Assembly: GCF_003149085.1 (NCBI RefSeq)
Contig: NZ_QGDT01000004.1
Location: forward strand, 310,001 to 374,000
From: Dyadobacter jejuensis
GTDB lineage: Bacteria; Bacteroidota; Bacteroidia; Cytophagales; Spirosomataceae
Reading direction: 5' to 3'
Length of the DNA: 64,000 nucleotides
Shown here piece by piece: positions 45,457-55,879 of this stretch (positions within the stretch are counted from its first letter, which is position 1; every line of letters starts with the position of its first letter). Position numbers and translations under genes: made by a program. Under the pieces are notes generated by a model that made no database searches, was not told the origin of the DNA, and was given only the letters and a program-made list of their open reading frames with translations.

Positions 45457-47904
45457 ATGAAAGGTCTAGCTACTACTGTATTTATTGTTTTGCTGCTGAT
45501 GAAGTCCGGTGTTGGCTTCACCAAGTCGATTCGTGTAACCGATATAGACTCCTATAATAAGGCAGCCAAGTCCTTACAGCCAGGCGACACCTTGTTGATG
45601 ACAGCAGGAGTATGGTCCAATGCCGCCCTTGTATTGAGCGCAACGGGCACAGCCACCCAGCCCATCGTATTAATGGCCGAGAAAATGGGTCAGGTTTTTA
45701 TGGAGGGAAATTCGACCCTCCGCCTGTCGGGCAATTACCTGGTGGTTTCGGGATTATATTTCCGCAATGGCTATGCCTCCAAAGGAAGTGTTATTGAGTT
45801 TAGAGAAAACGCTAATAAACTAGCTTTCAATAGCAGAGTAACCGCTTGTGTGATTGAGGAGTATAACAAGCCCGATCGGTTCGACGAGGATACCTGGATT
45901 CAGTTATATGGCCAACACAACCGGTTCGATCATAATTATATAGCAGGAAAGAAAAACGGTGGGGTTACCATGGCGGTAAACCTCAATGATGAGAGAAATC
46001 AGAATAATTACCATCGGATCGATCATAATTTCTTTGGACCCAGACCCAGGTTGGGGTCTAATGGTGGGGAGACGATCCGTATTGGTGTTTCTACCTATTC
46101 GTTGACTTCTTCGCGTACCATATTGGAAGATAATTACTTTTACCGTTGTAACGGCGAAGTAGAAATTGTATCCATTAAGTCCTGCGATAATGTGGTGAGG
46201 GGCAATCGATTCGTGGAGTGCGAAGGGGGGCTGGTGTTACGCCATGGGAATAGAAATCGGATAGAGGGCAATTACTTCTTAGGAAATAATAAGCCACATA
46301 CCGGTGGCGTGCGGGTGATCAATGCTGGCCATTCCATTACGAATAATTATTTTGCAGACCTAAAAGGGGACAGGTTCCGTTCGGCACTTACCATTATGAA
46401 TGCAGTTCCCAATTCACCAATAAACCGCTACCACCAGGTAAAAGATGTAACGATCGCCTACAACACCTTTGTCAACTGCGATCATATAGAGCTTGGAGCG
46501 GGTAAAGACCTGGAAAGAATAGCCGATCCGGAGGGGGTAAGGTTTGTCAATAACGTTTTTTATGCGCCTAAGGCGGACTCAATATTCCATATTTACACCG
46601 ATATCAAGGGTATTGTCTTTAGTGGTAACCTCCTTCAAACTGCGGGGAAGCCAATTGCCAAAGGAATAGAGGCGAGCAATATGAAGCTAGTGAAGAATTC
46701 CGATGGGCTGCTTTTCCCATTTCCGGACAAAAAACTGGCGTCATTTAATTCATTTAAAGAGGTAGAAACGGACTTGACAGGTCAAAAACGTCAGTCTGCT
46801 GATCTGCCTGGCGTCCTGAGAGCTGGGACTGTAAAGGATCTGCCAGCCTCATTCAACCTGAATTCGGTCGGTCCCGGTTGGTTTAAGAAAGACAGACCCG
46901 TAGCTATTAAGCAGGCACGTATCATTCCCGTTTTGTCTACCACAGCCGATGGTCTGAATCACGCTTTTGGTGAGGCAGCCGATGGTGATATAATAGAGCT
47001 TACAGATAATGGTCCTTACCGATTATCAAAAAGTATCAAAGTCAATAAATCCTTAACCCTACGTTCAAAGGTTGGTTATAAGACTCGGCCCGAAGTTCGT
47101 TTTGAAGGGGAAGGAGGAAATTTTGCCTTCTTTATTATCGAAAACAAGGGGCACTTGAACATGCAAGGGATATCTTTTAATGGGACTTCTGATAGCGGCG
47201 TGGCCGACTGCATTATACGCACCAGCGACGGGCCTATGATCGAGCATTACAATTTGTTTGTGGAAGATTGTTCCTTTGCAAACTTGGCAGATAGCCGAAA
47301 AAATGCTTTTAGGGCCACAAAAGGTACTTATGCTGACACCGTTCAATTCAAAAACTGCCAGTTCTATAATATTTCGGGCGATGTGCTGAGTTTGGCTTCT
47401 GAAAAGGATGATAAGGGTATTTATAATGCCGAATACGTTATTATCGAGAACTGTCTCTTTAAAAATATTTTGACGGGTGCCTTGGATCTGTATCGGGGAG
47501 GCAACGATGAAAGTACCTTAGGCCCATTTTTAACCGTAGACCATTGTACTTTCGATGCCGTAGGGAATGTAGAACTGGGGCATGTGCTTAAGGTGATGGG
47601 GGTACAATGTACCGATATACGCAATAGTATTTTTAATAATAGTGGACGAGCTGGACGGGCCATTCGCTACGAAGATTATGGATGGGCGATCAATACCCTT
47701 TCGAATTGCAATTTTTATGAAGCGGGCCGTATCGAGTCTTTTTACCCGATTCCGCAGCATCATATCACTTCGGTGCCGGCGCAGTTCGAAAACCCTAAGG
47801 CCTTTGACTATCGCCTGAAGCAGCCCTCCATTTTGATAGGAGGCGCCACCGATGGCAAGGACATCGGCGTAATATCGGGTGGGGTGTTAATAGAGAATTT
47901 CTGA
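45457..47904 (+). CDS. Alginate lyase PL6 with second beta-helix
   Basis: The 815-residue secreted protein has a signal peptide (about residues 1-24) and an N-terminal PL6 beta-helix: NYHRIDHNFFGPRPRLGSNG, GGETIRIGVS, catalytic Lys241 in EIVSIKS and Arg262 in GLVLRHG (21 residues apart, as in AlyGC). HITNNYF-type rungs continue. From about residue 490 a second beta-helix domain is present (HAFGEAADGDIIELTDNGPY, ILIENCLFKNILTG-like rungs). It would cut alginate (MG- or G-rich) by beta-elimination. It is the first gene of the alginate operon. Confidence 0.92.
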   Translation: MKGLATTVFIVLLLMKSGVGFTKSIRVTDIDSYNKAAKSLQPGDTLLMTAGVWSNAALVLSATGTATQPIVLMAEKMGQVFMEGNSTLRLSGNYLVVSGLYFRNGYASKGSVIEFRENANKLAFNSRVTACVIEEYNKPDRFDEDTWIQLYGQHNRFDHNYIAGKKNGGVTMAVNLNDERNQNNYHRIDHNFFGPRPRLGSNGGETIRIGVSTYSLTSSRTILEDNYFYRCNGEVEIVSIKSCDNVVRGNRFVECEGGLVLRHGNRNRIEGNYFLGNNKPHTGGVRVINAGHSITNNYFADLKGDRFRSALTIMNAVPNSPINRYHQVKDVTIAYNTFVNCDHIELGAGKDLERIADPEGVRFVNNVFYAPKADSIFHIYTDIKGIVFSGNLLQTAGKPIAKGIEASNMKLVKNSDGLLFPFPDKKLASFNSFKEVETDLTGQKRQSADLPGVLRAGTVKDLPASFNLNSVGPGWFKKDRPVAIKQARIIPVLSTTADGLNHAFGEAADGDIIELTDNGPYRLSKSIKVNKSLTLRSKVGYKTRPEVRFEGEGGNFAFFIIENKGHLNMQGISFNGTSDSGVADCIIRTSDGPMIEHYNLFVEDCSFANLADSRKNAFRATKGTYADTVQFKNCQFYNISGDVLSLASEKDDKGIYNAEYVIIENCLFKNILTGALDLYRGGNDESTLGPFLTVDHCTFDAVGNVELGHVLKVMGVQCTDIRNSIFNNSGRAGRAIRYEDYGWAINTLSNCNFYEAGRIESFYPIPQHHITSVPAQFENPKAFDYRLKQPSILIGGATDGKDIGVISGGVLIENF

Positions 47905-47937
47905 GAATTTTATTTTTTACAATTTATATTTATAAAG

Positions 47938-48693
47938 ATGAATAACTTAAAAGGTAAGGTAGCCATTGTAACCGGTGGCGGTCGTGACATAGGTAGTCAA
48001 GTATCTATATTACTCGCACAAGCTGGAGCTAAAGTTTGTTTCAACTATTTTGGTTCGGACGATCAGGCGAACCAAACCAAAAAAACCATAGAGGACGCTC
48101 AAGGAGAGGTGATTGCCTTTCAAGGGGATATGACCAATGCCGAGGAAGTTCAAAAAATGGTAAGCACTTGTGTAGAGCATTTTGGCGAGCAGATCGACAT
48201 CGTTGTCAATGTGGTTGGGGGACTCGTGGCCCGCAAGACCATTGAAGAAATGGATGAGGAGTTCTGGGATTTTGTAATGGATGTAAACCTAAAATCGGCT
48301 TTCTTGGTCAGCAAGTATGCCGTTCCGTTTATGAGTAAGGGTGGCTCTATCGTTAACTTCTCTTCACAAGCAGCCCGCGATGGGGGTGGGCCTGGTGCCA
48401 TTGCCTATGCAACAGCCAAGGGAGCGGTTTTGACCTTCACACGAGGGTTGGCCAAGGAGCTAGGGCCTAAGGGCATTCGGGTTAACGCTGTTTCGCCAGG
48501 GATGATTGCCACCACTTTCCACGATACCTTTACCAAATCGGAAGTTCGCGAGAAAGTAGCCGGAATGACTCCTTTGCGTAGGGAAGGTCAGGCGGCGGAA
48601 GTTGCTCAATTGGTACTATTTTTGGCCTCTTCCGATGCTAGCTTCGTAACCGGATCTTCTATGGAAATCAATGGGGGTACCTACTTTATATAA
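47938..48693 (+). CDS. SDR dehydrogenase, DEH reductase-type
   Basis: The 251-residue protein is a classical SDR with cofactor loop TGGGRDIGSQVSIL, the NVVGG segment, catalytic Ser in NFSSQAARDGG, Tyr157 and Lys161 (YATAK), and the C-terminal GSSMEINGGTYFI. In alginate loci the SDR of this type reduces DEH (4-deoxy-L-erythro-5-hexoseulose uronate) to 2-keto-3-deoxygluconate. The assignment rests on its place 33 bp after PL6 and 43 bp before PL17. Cytosolic. Confidence 0.85.
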   Translation: MNNLKGKVAIVTGGGRDIGSQVSILLAQAGAKVCFNYFGSDDQANQTKKTIEDAQGEVIAFQGDMTNAEEVQKMVSTCVEHFGEQIDIVVNVVGGLVARKTIEEMDEEFWDFVMDVNLKSAFLVSKYAVPFMSKGGSIVNFSSQAARDGGGPGAIAYATAKGAVLTFTRGLAKELGPKGIRVNAVSPGMIATTFHDTFTKSEVREKVAGMTPLRREGQAAEVAQLVLFLASSDASFVTGSSMEINGGTYFI

Positions 48694-48736
48694 GGATGCC
48701 CTGAATTAGTGTTTTAATAAATAACAATTGTAGGAA

Positions 48737-50926
48737 ATGCGGTTATTCTATTTAGGTTTTTGTATGCTTTTGGGCTTGAGTGGTGCAGTAGCACAGCGAG
48801 GGTCTGTTTTGATGGATCCTTCGGATGCCTCTCAAATACAACAATCCTTGGGCCAGTTTGCGCTTTTGGATAAGAGTTATGAGGACCTCAAGCAATTGGC
48901 CGATGGGGCCATTGCCCAGCCTATGGATGTACCCGTTCCTAAGGACCCCGCCGGAGGTTATTCGCATGAACAGCATAAACGAAACTATCAGGCTATTCAA
49001 GCCGCCGGAATATGTTATTCGGTGAGCAAGGATCAGCGGTATGTAAAGTTTGTCAAGGATATTTTGTTGCAATATAGCAGGCTAATACCCACGCTTAAAA
49101 ATCATCCACAAGCCAAAGGATCGTCTCCAGGACGGCTCTTTCATCAGGCTTTAAATGATTGTAATTGGGTTGCGTATAGTGTACAAGGGTATGATGCTGT
49201 TTATAGTGAATTGACTCCGGCGGAAAGGTCCCAAATAGAATCATCCGTTTTTCGTCCATTGGCTACCTTTCTCACCAGAGATCTTGAGTCATGGTTTAAC
49301 CTAGTGCATAATCACGGGGTATGGGCAGTTTCGGCGGTAGGCATGACTGGCTTCGTTTTAAAAGATAAGGAGCTCGTTGAAAAAGCGATCCTGGGAACCA
49401 AAAAGGACGGAAAAGGAGGATTTTTAGCCCAACTAAATACGCTTTTTTCGCCCGATGGTTATTACACGGAAGGTCCCTATTACGTCCGCTATGCCCTTTT
49501 GCCTTTCTTTCTCTTTGCTCAGGCGATTGAGATGAACCAACCCGAAAGGAAGATATTCGACTACCGGAATCAAATCCTTAAAAAAGCCTTTTATGCAGCG
49601 CTTCAACAGACTAATTCTGACGGTAAATTTATACCCATCAATGATGCCCTAAAGGAAAAAGGCTGGGATACCAGAGAGCTAGTAACGGCTGCTTCCATTG
49701 TGTTCCAAAGGTACGGTGCCGATGCGACTTTATTGGATATGATCCGCCAACAGGGTAGGGTTCTGCTCAATAAAGGTGGATTGGCGATTGCCAAGTTGGA
49801 TAAACAATTGGGGTCGGAATCGCCTCATTTTGAGCGTAAATCGGTGATATTTTCGGATGGCCCTATGGGCCGAGACGGAGGAATAGCCATTTTACGCAAT
49901 GGCGTGCAACAGCAACAGACGAGCCTAGTATTCAAATTTACAGGACATGGCCTTTCTCATGGGCATTACGACAAGTTGATGCTGGCGCTTTATGATGATG
50001 GAAATGAAATATTGACCGACTATGGAGCGGCTCGCTTCTTGAATGTAGAGCCCAAGTTTGGCGGACGATACCTGCCCGAAAATCACAGCTTCGCCATGCA
50101 GACTATTGCTCATAATACGGTGGTGGTGGATGAAGCCTCTCATTTTGGAGGTAAGGAGGCGGTGGCCGAAAAGGAATCGGGCCAGCTGTATTTTGCCGAT
50201 CTTAGCGATGCCAACCAACAGATTATCAGTGCCAAAGCGGCAACAGCGTACAAAGATGTGACGCTGCAACGGACGCTGTTGATGCTCAACGACAGTACTT
50301 TAGACAAGCCTATTGTTTTGGACCTCTTTAGGGTACTATCCGCTCAAAAGCATCAATACGATCTTCCTTTTTACTATAAAGGACAGTTAATCAAAACGAA
50401 TTTACCTTATCAGGCCGCTACCAAGGTGCAGACCACGTTAGGAGAAAGCAATGGATACCAGCACTTATGGAAGCAAGCCGAGGCCAAGCCCAATGCTTCT
50501 GCATTTACCCTCACTTGGCTGAACGACAGTCGGTTTTATTCGGTCACAACAGCCACCGACACGGCCACACAAGTCATACTGGCAAGGGTGGGGGCTAATG
50601 ACCCCGACTTCAATCTTCGCCCCGAGCCGGCCCTGATCGTACGGCAACAGTGGGCCAAAGGTGGGACTTTCCTTTCGGTGATAGAACCTCACGGTCATTT
50701 TGACCCGACGGCCGAAACCGCCTCAGGAGCCGAAAGTAACGTCAAAGAAGCGAAAATAATATACGACACTGCCGTGGCTACGGTGGTAGACGTATGGCTG
50801 AATTCTGGCCATAAAATCAGACTTGCCGTCGCTAACAACGATGCTGCCAGCGGACAGTCGCATAGTCTTAGCCTGCCCGACGGCACCCTCAGCTGGAAGG
50901 GCTACTACCAACTCAACCTACTCTGA
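48737..50926 (+). CDS. Oligoalginate lyase PL17
   Basis: The 729-residue protein has a signal peptide (to about residue 19) and the PL17 alpha/alpha-toroid with the catalytic set Asn192-His193 (NLVHNHGVWAVSAVGM) and Tyr249 (YTEGPYYVRYA). The spacing of 57 residues equals that of Alg17c N201-Y258. A C-terminal heparinase II/III-like beta-sandwich follows (FKFTGHGLSHGHYDKLMLAL, HNTVVVDEASHFGG). It cleaves oligoalginate exolytically to unsaturated monomers in the periplasm. Confidence 0.93.
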   Translation: MRLFYLGFCMLLGLSGAVAQRGSVLMDPSDASQIQQSLGQFALLDKSYEDLKQLADGAIAQPMDVPVPKDPAGGYSHEQHKRNYQAIQAAGICYSVSKDQRYVKFVKDILLQYSRLIPTLKNHPQAKGSSPGRLFHQALNDCNWVAYSVQGYDAVYSELTPAERSQIESSVFRPLATFLTRDLESWFNLVHNHGVWAVSAVGMTGFVLKDKELVEKAILGTKKDGKGGFLAQLNTLFSPDGYYTEGPYYVRYALLPFFLFAQAIEMNQPERKIFDYRNQILKKAFYAALQQTNSDGKFIPINDALKEKGWDTRELVTAASIVFQRYGADATLLDMIRQQGRVLLNKGGLAIAKLDKQLGSESPHFERKSVIFSDGPMGRDGGIAILRNGVQQQQTSLVFKFTGHGLSHGHYDKLMLALYDDGNEILTDYGAARFLNVEPKFGGRYLPENHSFAMQTIAHNTVVVDEASHFGGKEAVAEKESGQLYFADLSDANQQIISAKAATAYKDVTLQRTLLMLNDSTLDKPIVLDLFRVLSAQKHQYDLPFYYKGQLIKTNLPYQAATKVQTTLGESNGYQHLWKQAEAKPNASAFTLTWLNDSRFYSVTTATDTATQVILARVGANDPDFNLRPEPALIVRQQWAKGGTFLSVIEPHGHFDPTAETASGAESNVKEAKIIYDTAVATVVDVWLNSGHKIRLAVANNDAASGQSHSLSLPDGTLSWKGYYQLNLL

Positions 50927-50982
50927 AAGAATACTAGTAAAACCTGTGCTAAATAATTTTTACGAACTAAATGCAATTACCG

Positions 50983-53900
50983 ATGAAAAAGTATTGTACA
51001 ATTCGCCTATTAAGTTTGATTATCCTTGGGGTGTTGCAGGTCTTGATGGCCTCCGCTCAGGATCGTATCATTACTGGCAAAGTTACCGATGCGCTGGGAG
51101 AGGCGCTACCGGGGGTAACCATTACGAGTAAGGGAACCACTAAAGGAACTTCTTCGGACTCCGAAGGTAAGTTTGAGCTAGCGGGAGTCTCCGAAAATGC
51201 TACCCTAGTTTTTAGTTATATTGGATTCGAAACCCAGGAAATGCTGGTGGGGAATCGGTCTCAGTTTGAGATTAAAATGGTTGAAGAAAACCAAACGCTG
51301 TCCGAAGTGGTGGTGGTGGGGTATGGTACCCAGCGCAAGTCCCATATGACTGGTTCTATTGCCAAGGTTACAAATGAAAACCTGAATCAAATTCCGGTAG
51401 CCCGGGCCGACCAAGCCTTGATTGGGAAAATGGCTGGGGTTCAAATTCAGACAAGCAATGCCCAGTCGGGCTCGGCTCCTACCATTCAGATTAGGGGAGC
51501 AGCCTCCATTACGGCCGGTACCAGCCCGCTGATAGTGGTGGATGGATACCCAGTTCCCACTGACCTTTCGGCCATCGATATGAACGATGTGGAATCCATT
51601 GAAGTCCTAAAAGATGCTGCTTCTGCGGCGATTTATGGTTCTAGAGGGGCCAATGGAGTCATTATTGTAACTACCAAATCGGGTAAGTCGGGTAAAACAA
51701 AAATCAGTTTTAATATAAGTGGGGGTACTAAAGAGACTGTGAAAAGGCTCGATATTCCTAGCTTGGACGAATGGGTTAATTTTGTAAAAGAAGATAATAA
51801 TGAGGTGTTGTCCGACAAGATCCTCTTGGCTCAAAAGTACGATGCCAATACCGATCCTCAGGATCTGATTTTTAGGAAGGGGAACTTTCAGAATTATCAG
51901 GTCAACGCCCGTGGAGGTAATGATAACGCCAAGTTCTATGTGTCTGCAGGAGTGCTTAAGGATAAAGGCGTCGTCTTGAGTAATGATTATACCAAATTTA
52001 ACCTGCGGGCAAATGTAGATTTTAAGCTTGGTAATAGGGTTCAAATGGGGGTAAGTATCAACCCTTCCTACGCCAAACAAAACGAAACACCTATCTCCAT
52101 CCACGATGGTATCCGCTCTATAGCCCCTTGGATGCCCCTTTACCATAATGAGGCAACTTCCTTAGTGAGTGGTAAACCAGTAGGTTCCAACTTCCACCAG
52201 CGCGATTTTGACCCCACTCGTAACAGTTTCTATAAGGCAACAGGGTTGGCGAATGTGTCGGCTACCGGCGATAACAACGGGTATATACAAATAAAGGGTC
52301 AGAACAAATACAATACTGAATTAAGAACGCTGACCAACACCTTTGTAAATTGGGATATCCTGGAGGGTTTAAGCTTCAGAACGTCCTTAGGGGTGTACAC
52401 CCGTCAGTTGGATAACTACTTTTACAGGACCTCCTGGGCACGAGTGGATGAACTGATTCAAGGAACTGCGGCTGCAAAGGCTAGTACATTAGGCCAATAT
52501 AGCAACAGTCGTATCATCGACTGGCTTAACGAAAATGTTTTTAGCTATAAAAAGTCAATAGGAAAACACCAATTCGATGCGATAGCGGGTTGGACTGCTC
52601 AAGGAACGGTAACTAATACTGCCTCGGCGTCGGCGTCCAATTTTGCCACCGACAATATAGAAACTTTAAATGCGGGAACGGCTACGGCCTTGTCTACCCT
52701 AAGAGAACAAAATAGGTTGCTTTCGGCATTGGCAAGGGTAAACTACTCTTTTAATGATACCTATTTGGTTTCTATTGGTTCCCGTTGGGATGGTAGCTCG
52801 CGATTTGGAGCCGACAACCGTTGGGGATATTTTCCTTCGGCATCTTTAGGATGGAGGGTAAGCCAGATGCCATTCTTAGTCCACAGCCAAACTGTTAGTG
52901 ATCTGAAGATTCGGGCAAGCTATGGTGCTACTGGAAATAATAATATAGGCAACTACAGAGCCTTTGCTACCGTTTCGCCTAGTGGGGCCATTTTGGGAAG
53001 CAACGAAGCCGTAGTGCCTGGGTTCAACGTATCGTCCTATGCCAACTCCAATTTGGGTTGGGAGCGAACTTTCTCGGTCAATGGGGGTATAGATCTTGGA
53101 TTGTTCAACGATCGGCTTAGGGCTACCGTCGACGTGTACGAATCCACCACCGACCAGCTACTTTTGTATTTACCAATCTCAGGAGTTACCGGATTCGACG
53201 GGTATTGGGTGAACCGTGGTAAGGTTTCCAATCGTGGAATGGAGCTAGAGCTTACTGGTCGTATCATTGCAAAGCCCAATTTTTCCTGGACTACGAATGT
53301 CGTGGCCGCCAAAGTGAAGAATGAATTGAAGGACTTTGGAGGCAGCCAGCAGTTGATTAGTAACGGGGATACCAAACGGAACAATTATTTCTTAGCGCGG
53401 GTAGGAGAGCCTTTGGTACAGTTCTATGGCTATGAGACCGTGAAGGAAGTTTCACTAAAAGGTACTGACTATTGGCCAATAGGGGTTGCCGCCGAACGAA
53501 TTTTCGTGAAGGATATCGATGGAAATGGGGTGATTGACGTCAATGACCGTAAAGTACTAGGTAGCCCTTATCCGAAAATTACCTGGGGGCTTACCAACAC
53601 CATAAAGTACAAGGCCTTCGATATGAGTATGGTATGGCAGGGATCGCATGGGGCTAAAATTTATAATATAGACCCCAACTATTATGAAACGCAATATGCT
53701 ACCGCTTCTGTGTCGTCTTACTTAAACTATACGCCCGAAGAGCAGGCATTTACCCGGGTCAAAACGGAGACCGACTACAATGTTCAGGATGCTTCTTATG
53801 TGGCCTTGAGGAACCTTAATATTGGTTATACGGTGCCTGTGGAAGTTTCAAAGAAAATTGGTCTGAGTGGCTTGCGCATTTATGCGAGTTCTTCCAACTT

Positions 53901-54048
53901 AATATTCAGCATGGCTAAGGACTATACCAGTCTCAACCCAGAGGGGATATCTCCCGATTTTGAAAGTGACCCTCTTAAAAAGGGCTGGCAGAAAGGGGCT
54001 TACCCCATCGCACGCACCCTTACCTTGGGAATCAATATCGATCTTTAA
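50983..54048 (+). CDS. SusC-like TonB-linked outer-membrane transporter
   Basis: Start chosen at ATG 50983 (MKKYCTIRLLSL; an ATG 12 bp upstream is possible), 1021 residues. Signal peptide, CarboxypepD_reg-like domain (ITGKVTDALGEALPGVTITS), a TonB box region near ENQTLSEVVVVGYGTQRKS, and plug (ALIGKMAGVQIQTSNAQSG, SIEVLKDAASAAIYGSRGAN). The barrel ends in KGAYPIARTLTLGINIDL. Partner of SusD next to it. It should import alginate oligosaccharides. Confidence 0.96.
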   Translation: MKKYCTIRLLSLIILGVLQVLMASAQDRIITGKVTDALGEALPGVTITSKGTTKGTSSDSEGKFELAGVSENATLVFSYIGFETQEMLVGNRSQFEIKMVEENQTLSEVVVVGYGTQRKSHMTGSIAKVTNENLNQIPVARADQALIGKMAGVQIQTSNAQSGSAPTIQIRGAASITAGTSPLIVVDGYPVPTDLSAIDMNDVESIEVLKDAASAAIYGSRGANGVIIVTTKSGKSGKTKISFNISGGTKETVKRLDIPSLDEWVNFVKEDNNEVLSDKILLAQKYDANTDPQDLIFRKGNFQNYQVNARGGNDNAKFYVSAGVLKDKGVVLSNDYTKFNLRANVDFKLGNRVQMGVSINPSYAKQNETPISIHDGIRSIAPWMPLYHNEATSLVSGKPVGSNFHQRDFDPTRNSFYKATGLANVSATGDNNGYIQIKGQNKYNTELRTLTNTFVNWDILEGLSFRTSLGVYTRQLDNYFYRTSWARVDELIQGTAAAKASTLGQYSNSRIIDWLNENVFSYKKSIGKHQFDAIAGWTAQGTVTNTASASASNFATDNIETLNAGTATALSTLREQNRLLSALARVNYSFNDTYLVSIGSRWDGSSRFGADNRWGYFPSASLGWRVSQMPFLVHSQTVSDLKIRASYGATGNNNIGNYRAFATVSPSGAILGSNEAVVPGFNVSSYANSNLGWERTFSVNGGIDLGLFNDRLRATVDVYESTTDQLLLYLPISGVTGFDGYWVNRGKVSNRGMELELTGRIIAKPNFSWTTNVVAAKVKNELKDFGGSQQLISNGDTKRNNYFLARVGEPLVQFYGYETVKEVSLKGTDYWPIGVAAERIFVKDIDGNGVIDVNDRKVLGSPYPKITWGLTNTIKYKAFDMSMVWQGSHGAKIYNIDPNYYETQYATASVSSYLNYTPEEQAFTRVKTETDYNVQDASYVALRNLNIGYTVPVEVSKKIGLSGLRIYASSSNLIFSMAKDYTSLNPEGISPDFESDPLKKGWQKGAYPIARTLTLGINIDL

Positions 54049-54072
54049 TAAGAACAATTTAACAAACTCAAT

Positions 54073-55461
54073 ATGAAAAGGATATCTCTAATCAATATTG
54101 TAACCTTATTGCTGGTTTGGGGTTGTAATACCGAAACATTTTTGGACCTAAAGCCCGAGTCGTCTTTGGTAGAGCAAAATTATTTTAAAACCACTGGGGA
54201 AGTAGAAACTGGGGTATTGAATATTTACAGTGCCTTGCAACTCGTTACCCCTGCCGAAATCCAGCTTACCGAACTACGTAGCGATAATATCTCCCCAGCC
54301 AATTTGGAGGGGGAGTGGGCGGCCATCGAAAATTTTAGTGAAACGGCTTCCAATGACTTTGTGAATACTTTTTGGGTGACTTCCTATGCGACCTTGGCCC
54401 GTTGCAATATCGTTCTCAAATACCTTCCTAACGTAACGGATGCCACTAAAAAGGCGGCTTTTGAAGGAGAGGCCAAATTTGTCAGAGCCCTGACTCTCTT
54501 CAATTCGGTACGTTTATTCGGCGACATTCCCATGCCCTTAGTGCCTGTACTCGTCAATGATACCGAAGTTTTTAAAAGGGTATCCAAAGATGTGGTTTAT
54601 GAGCAAATAATTGCCGACCTTCAACTCGCAGAGGCCAATCTGCCCGTGAGCTGGGAAGCCGCTAGCCTGGGTAGAGCCACCAAGGGAGCAGCTCAGACCT
54701 TACTGGCCAAGGTTTATCTGACCAAAAAGGACTACGCTTCGGCCAAAACGTCTTTAGAAAAAGTGATTAGTTCAAAGTCTTATAGCTTATTGGCTAGCTA
54801 TGCCAATGTATTTAGCTCGGGGATGGAAATGAACAATGAGATTATCTTCGCCATTCGCTACCGTTCATCGGCCAATGGAGAAGGTCAAGGGTTCTCTTAC
54901 GATTTTTCTAAGGATGGAGCCACCAGAGGTTTACAGCCCAAGACCGATCTTTTAAGCATGTATTCTTCGTCGGATGCGGTACGATATACCACTTCCATTA
55001 CAGGGACGGGTGCTACGGCTTTCGTCAATAAGTTTCCAGATGCTTCCAACTCAGGAAGCCGTCGCGACTCAGGAACCGACTGGATCGTACTGCGCTATGC
55101 AGATGTACTGTTGATGTACTCGGAGGTATTGAATGAACTCGGTACCAGTCCAACGGATGCACTAAGCAACCTGAATGCCATTCGCAAAAGAGCGGGTCTG
55201 GAAAGCTATACCTTGGAGCAATTGCCCGATCAGACGGCCCGTAGACTGGCTATACAAAACGAAAGACGCGTAGAGCTGGCCTTCGAAAATTACCGTTGGT
55301 ACGACTTATTACGTTGGGGGATCGCTTTGGACGCTATGAAAAAGCATTTTGTAGCCATTGGTCGCTCGGTGAACGTGGCCGACTTTAGGCTCCTCTATCC
55401 TATTCCGCAACGGGAGCTCGATATTACAAACGGATTGATAGCACAAAATCCAGGTTATTAA
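54073..55461 (+). CDS. SusD-like lipoprotein
   Basis: The 462-residue protein has a lipoprotein signal (LLVWGC, then NTETF) and the RagB/SusD fold: FLDLKPESSLVEQNYFKTTG, FVRALTLFNSVRLFGDIPM, TLLAKVYLTKKDYASAKTSL, WIVLRYADVLLMYSEVLNEL, ERRVELAFENYRWYDLLRW, and the C-terminal QRELDITNG. It binds alginate fragments at the surface and hands them to SusC. Co-transcribed, with a 24-bp gap. Confidence 0.96.
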   Translation: MKRISLINIVTLLLVWGCNTETFLDLKPESSLVEQNYFKTTGEVETGVLNIYSALQLVTPAEIQLTELRSDNISPANLEGEWAAIENFSETASNDFVNTFWVTSYATLARCNIVLKYLPNVTDATKKAAFEGEAKFVRALTLFNSVRLFGDIPMPLVPVLVNDTEVFKRVSKDVVYEQIIADLQLAEANLPVSWEAASLGRATKGAAQTLLAKVYLTKKDYASAKTSLEKVISSKSYSLLASYANVFSSGMEMNNEIIFAIRYRSSANGEGQGFSYDFSKDGATRGLQPKTDLLSMYSSSDAVRYTTSITGTGATAFVNKFPDASNSGSRRDSGTDWIVLRYADVLLMYSEVLNELGTSPTDALSNLNAIRKRAGLESYTLEQLPDQTARRLAIQNERRVELAFENYRWYDLLRWGIALDAMKKHFVAIGRSVNVADFRLLYPIPQRELDITNGLIAQNPGY

Positions 55462-55488
55462 TAAAAAACAATTTAATCAATATTAATC

Positions 55489-55869
55489 ATGAATTACAAA
55501 AGCGATAAGTTTATCAACGATCAGGAGTTGGATTGGGAAGTAGTAGGAGAAGGTGTACGGCGGAAAATTATGGCCTACGATAATCAAATTATGTTGGTCA
55601 AAGTGGAGTTCCAGGTAGGGAGTATTGGCCCTATCCACGATCATTTTCATAGCCAAGTTACCTATGTAGAGAGTGGTTCGTTCGAGGTAACGATCGACTC
55701 CGAAAAGAAAGTCCTACAAAAAGGGGATGCGTTTTATATTCCCCCACATGCGCCCCATGGTGCCGTATGTACTTCCGTAGGGGTGCTTATCGATGTATTT
55801 AGTCCTATCCGGGAAGATTTTATGCCCGTTGTCGAAGAGGCCGAAAAAAGCAATTCTTTAACCAATTAA
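55489..55869 (+). CDS. kdgF: KdgF-like cupin (uronate linearisation)
   Basis: The 126-residue cupin has the metal-binding set in GPIHDHFHSQVTYVESGSFE and the second strand YIPPHAPHGAVC. KdgF converts unsaturated 4,5-uronates to linear ketones (DEH/DKI) in the periplasm or cytosol. There is no signal peptide here. Co-transcribed after susD (27 bp) and before the MFS gene (10 bp). Function inferred from the alginate context. Confidence 0.88.
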   Translation: MNYKSDKFINDQELDWEVVGEGVRRKIMAYDNQIMLVKVEFQVGSIGPIHDHFHSQVTYVESGSFEVTIDSEKKVLQKGDAFYIPPHAPHGAVCTSVGVLIDVFSPIREDFMPVVEEAEKSNSLTN

Positions 55870-55879
55870 TTCTCTCTCA

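Noticed and set aside
51607..52146. 179-codon antisense frame in susC
   Set aside because: It overlaps a fully conserved SusC region and has no protein-like pattern or start context.
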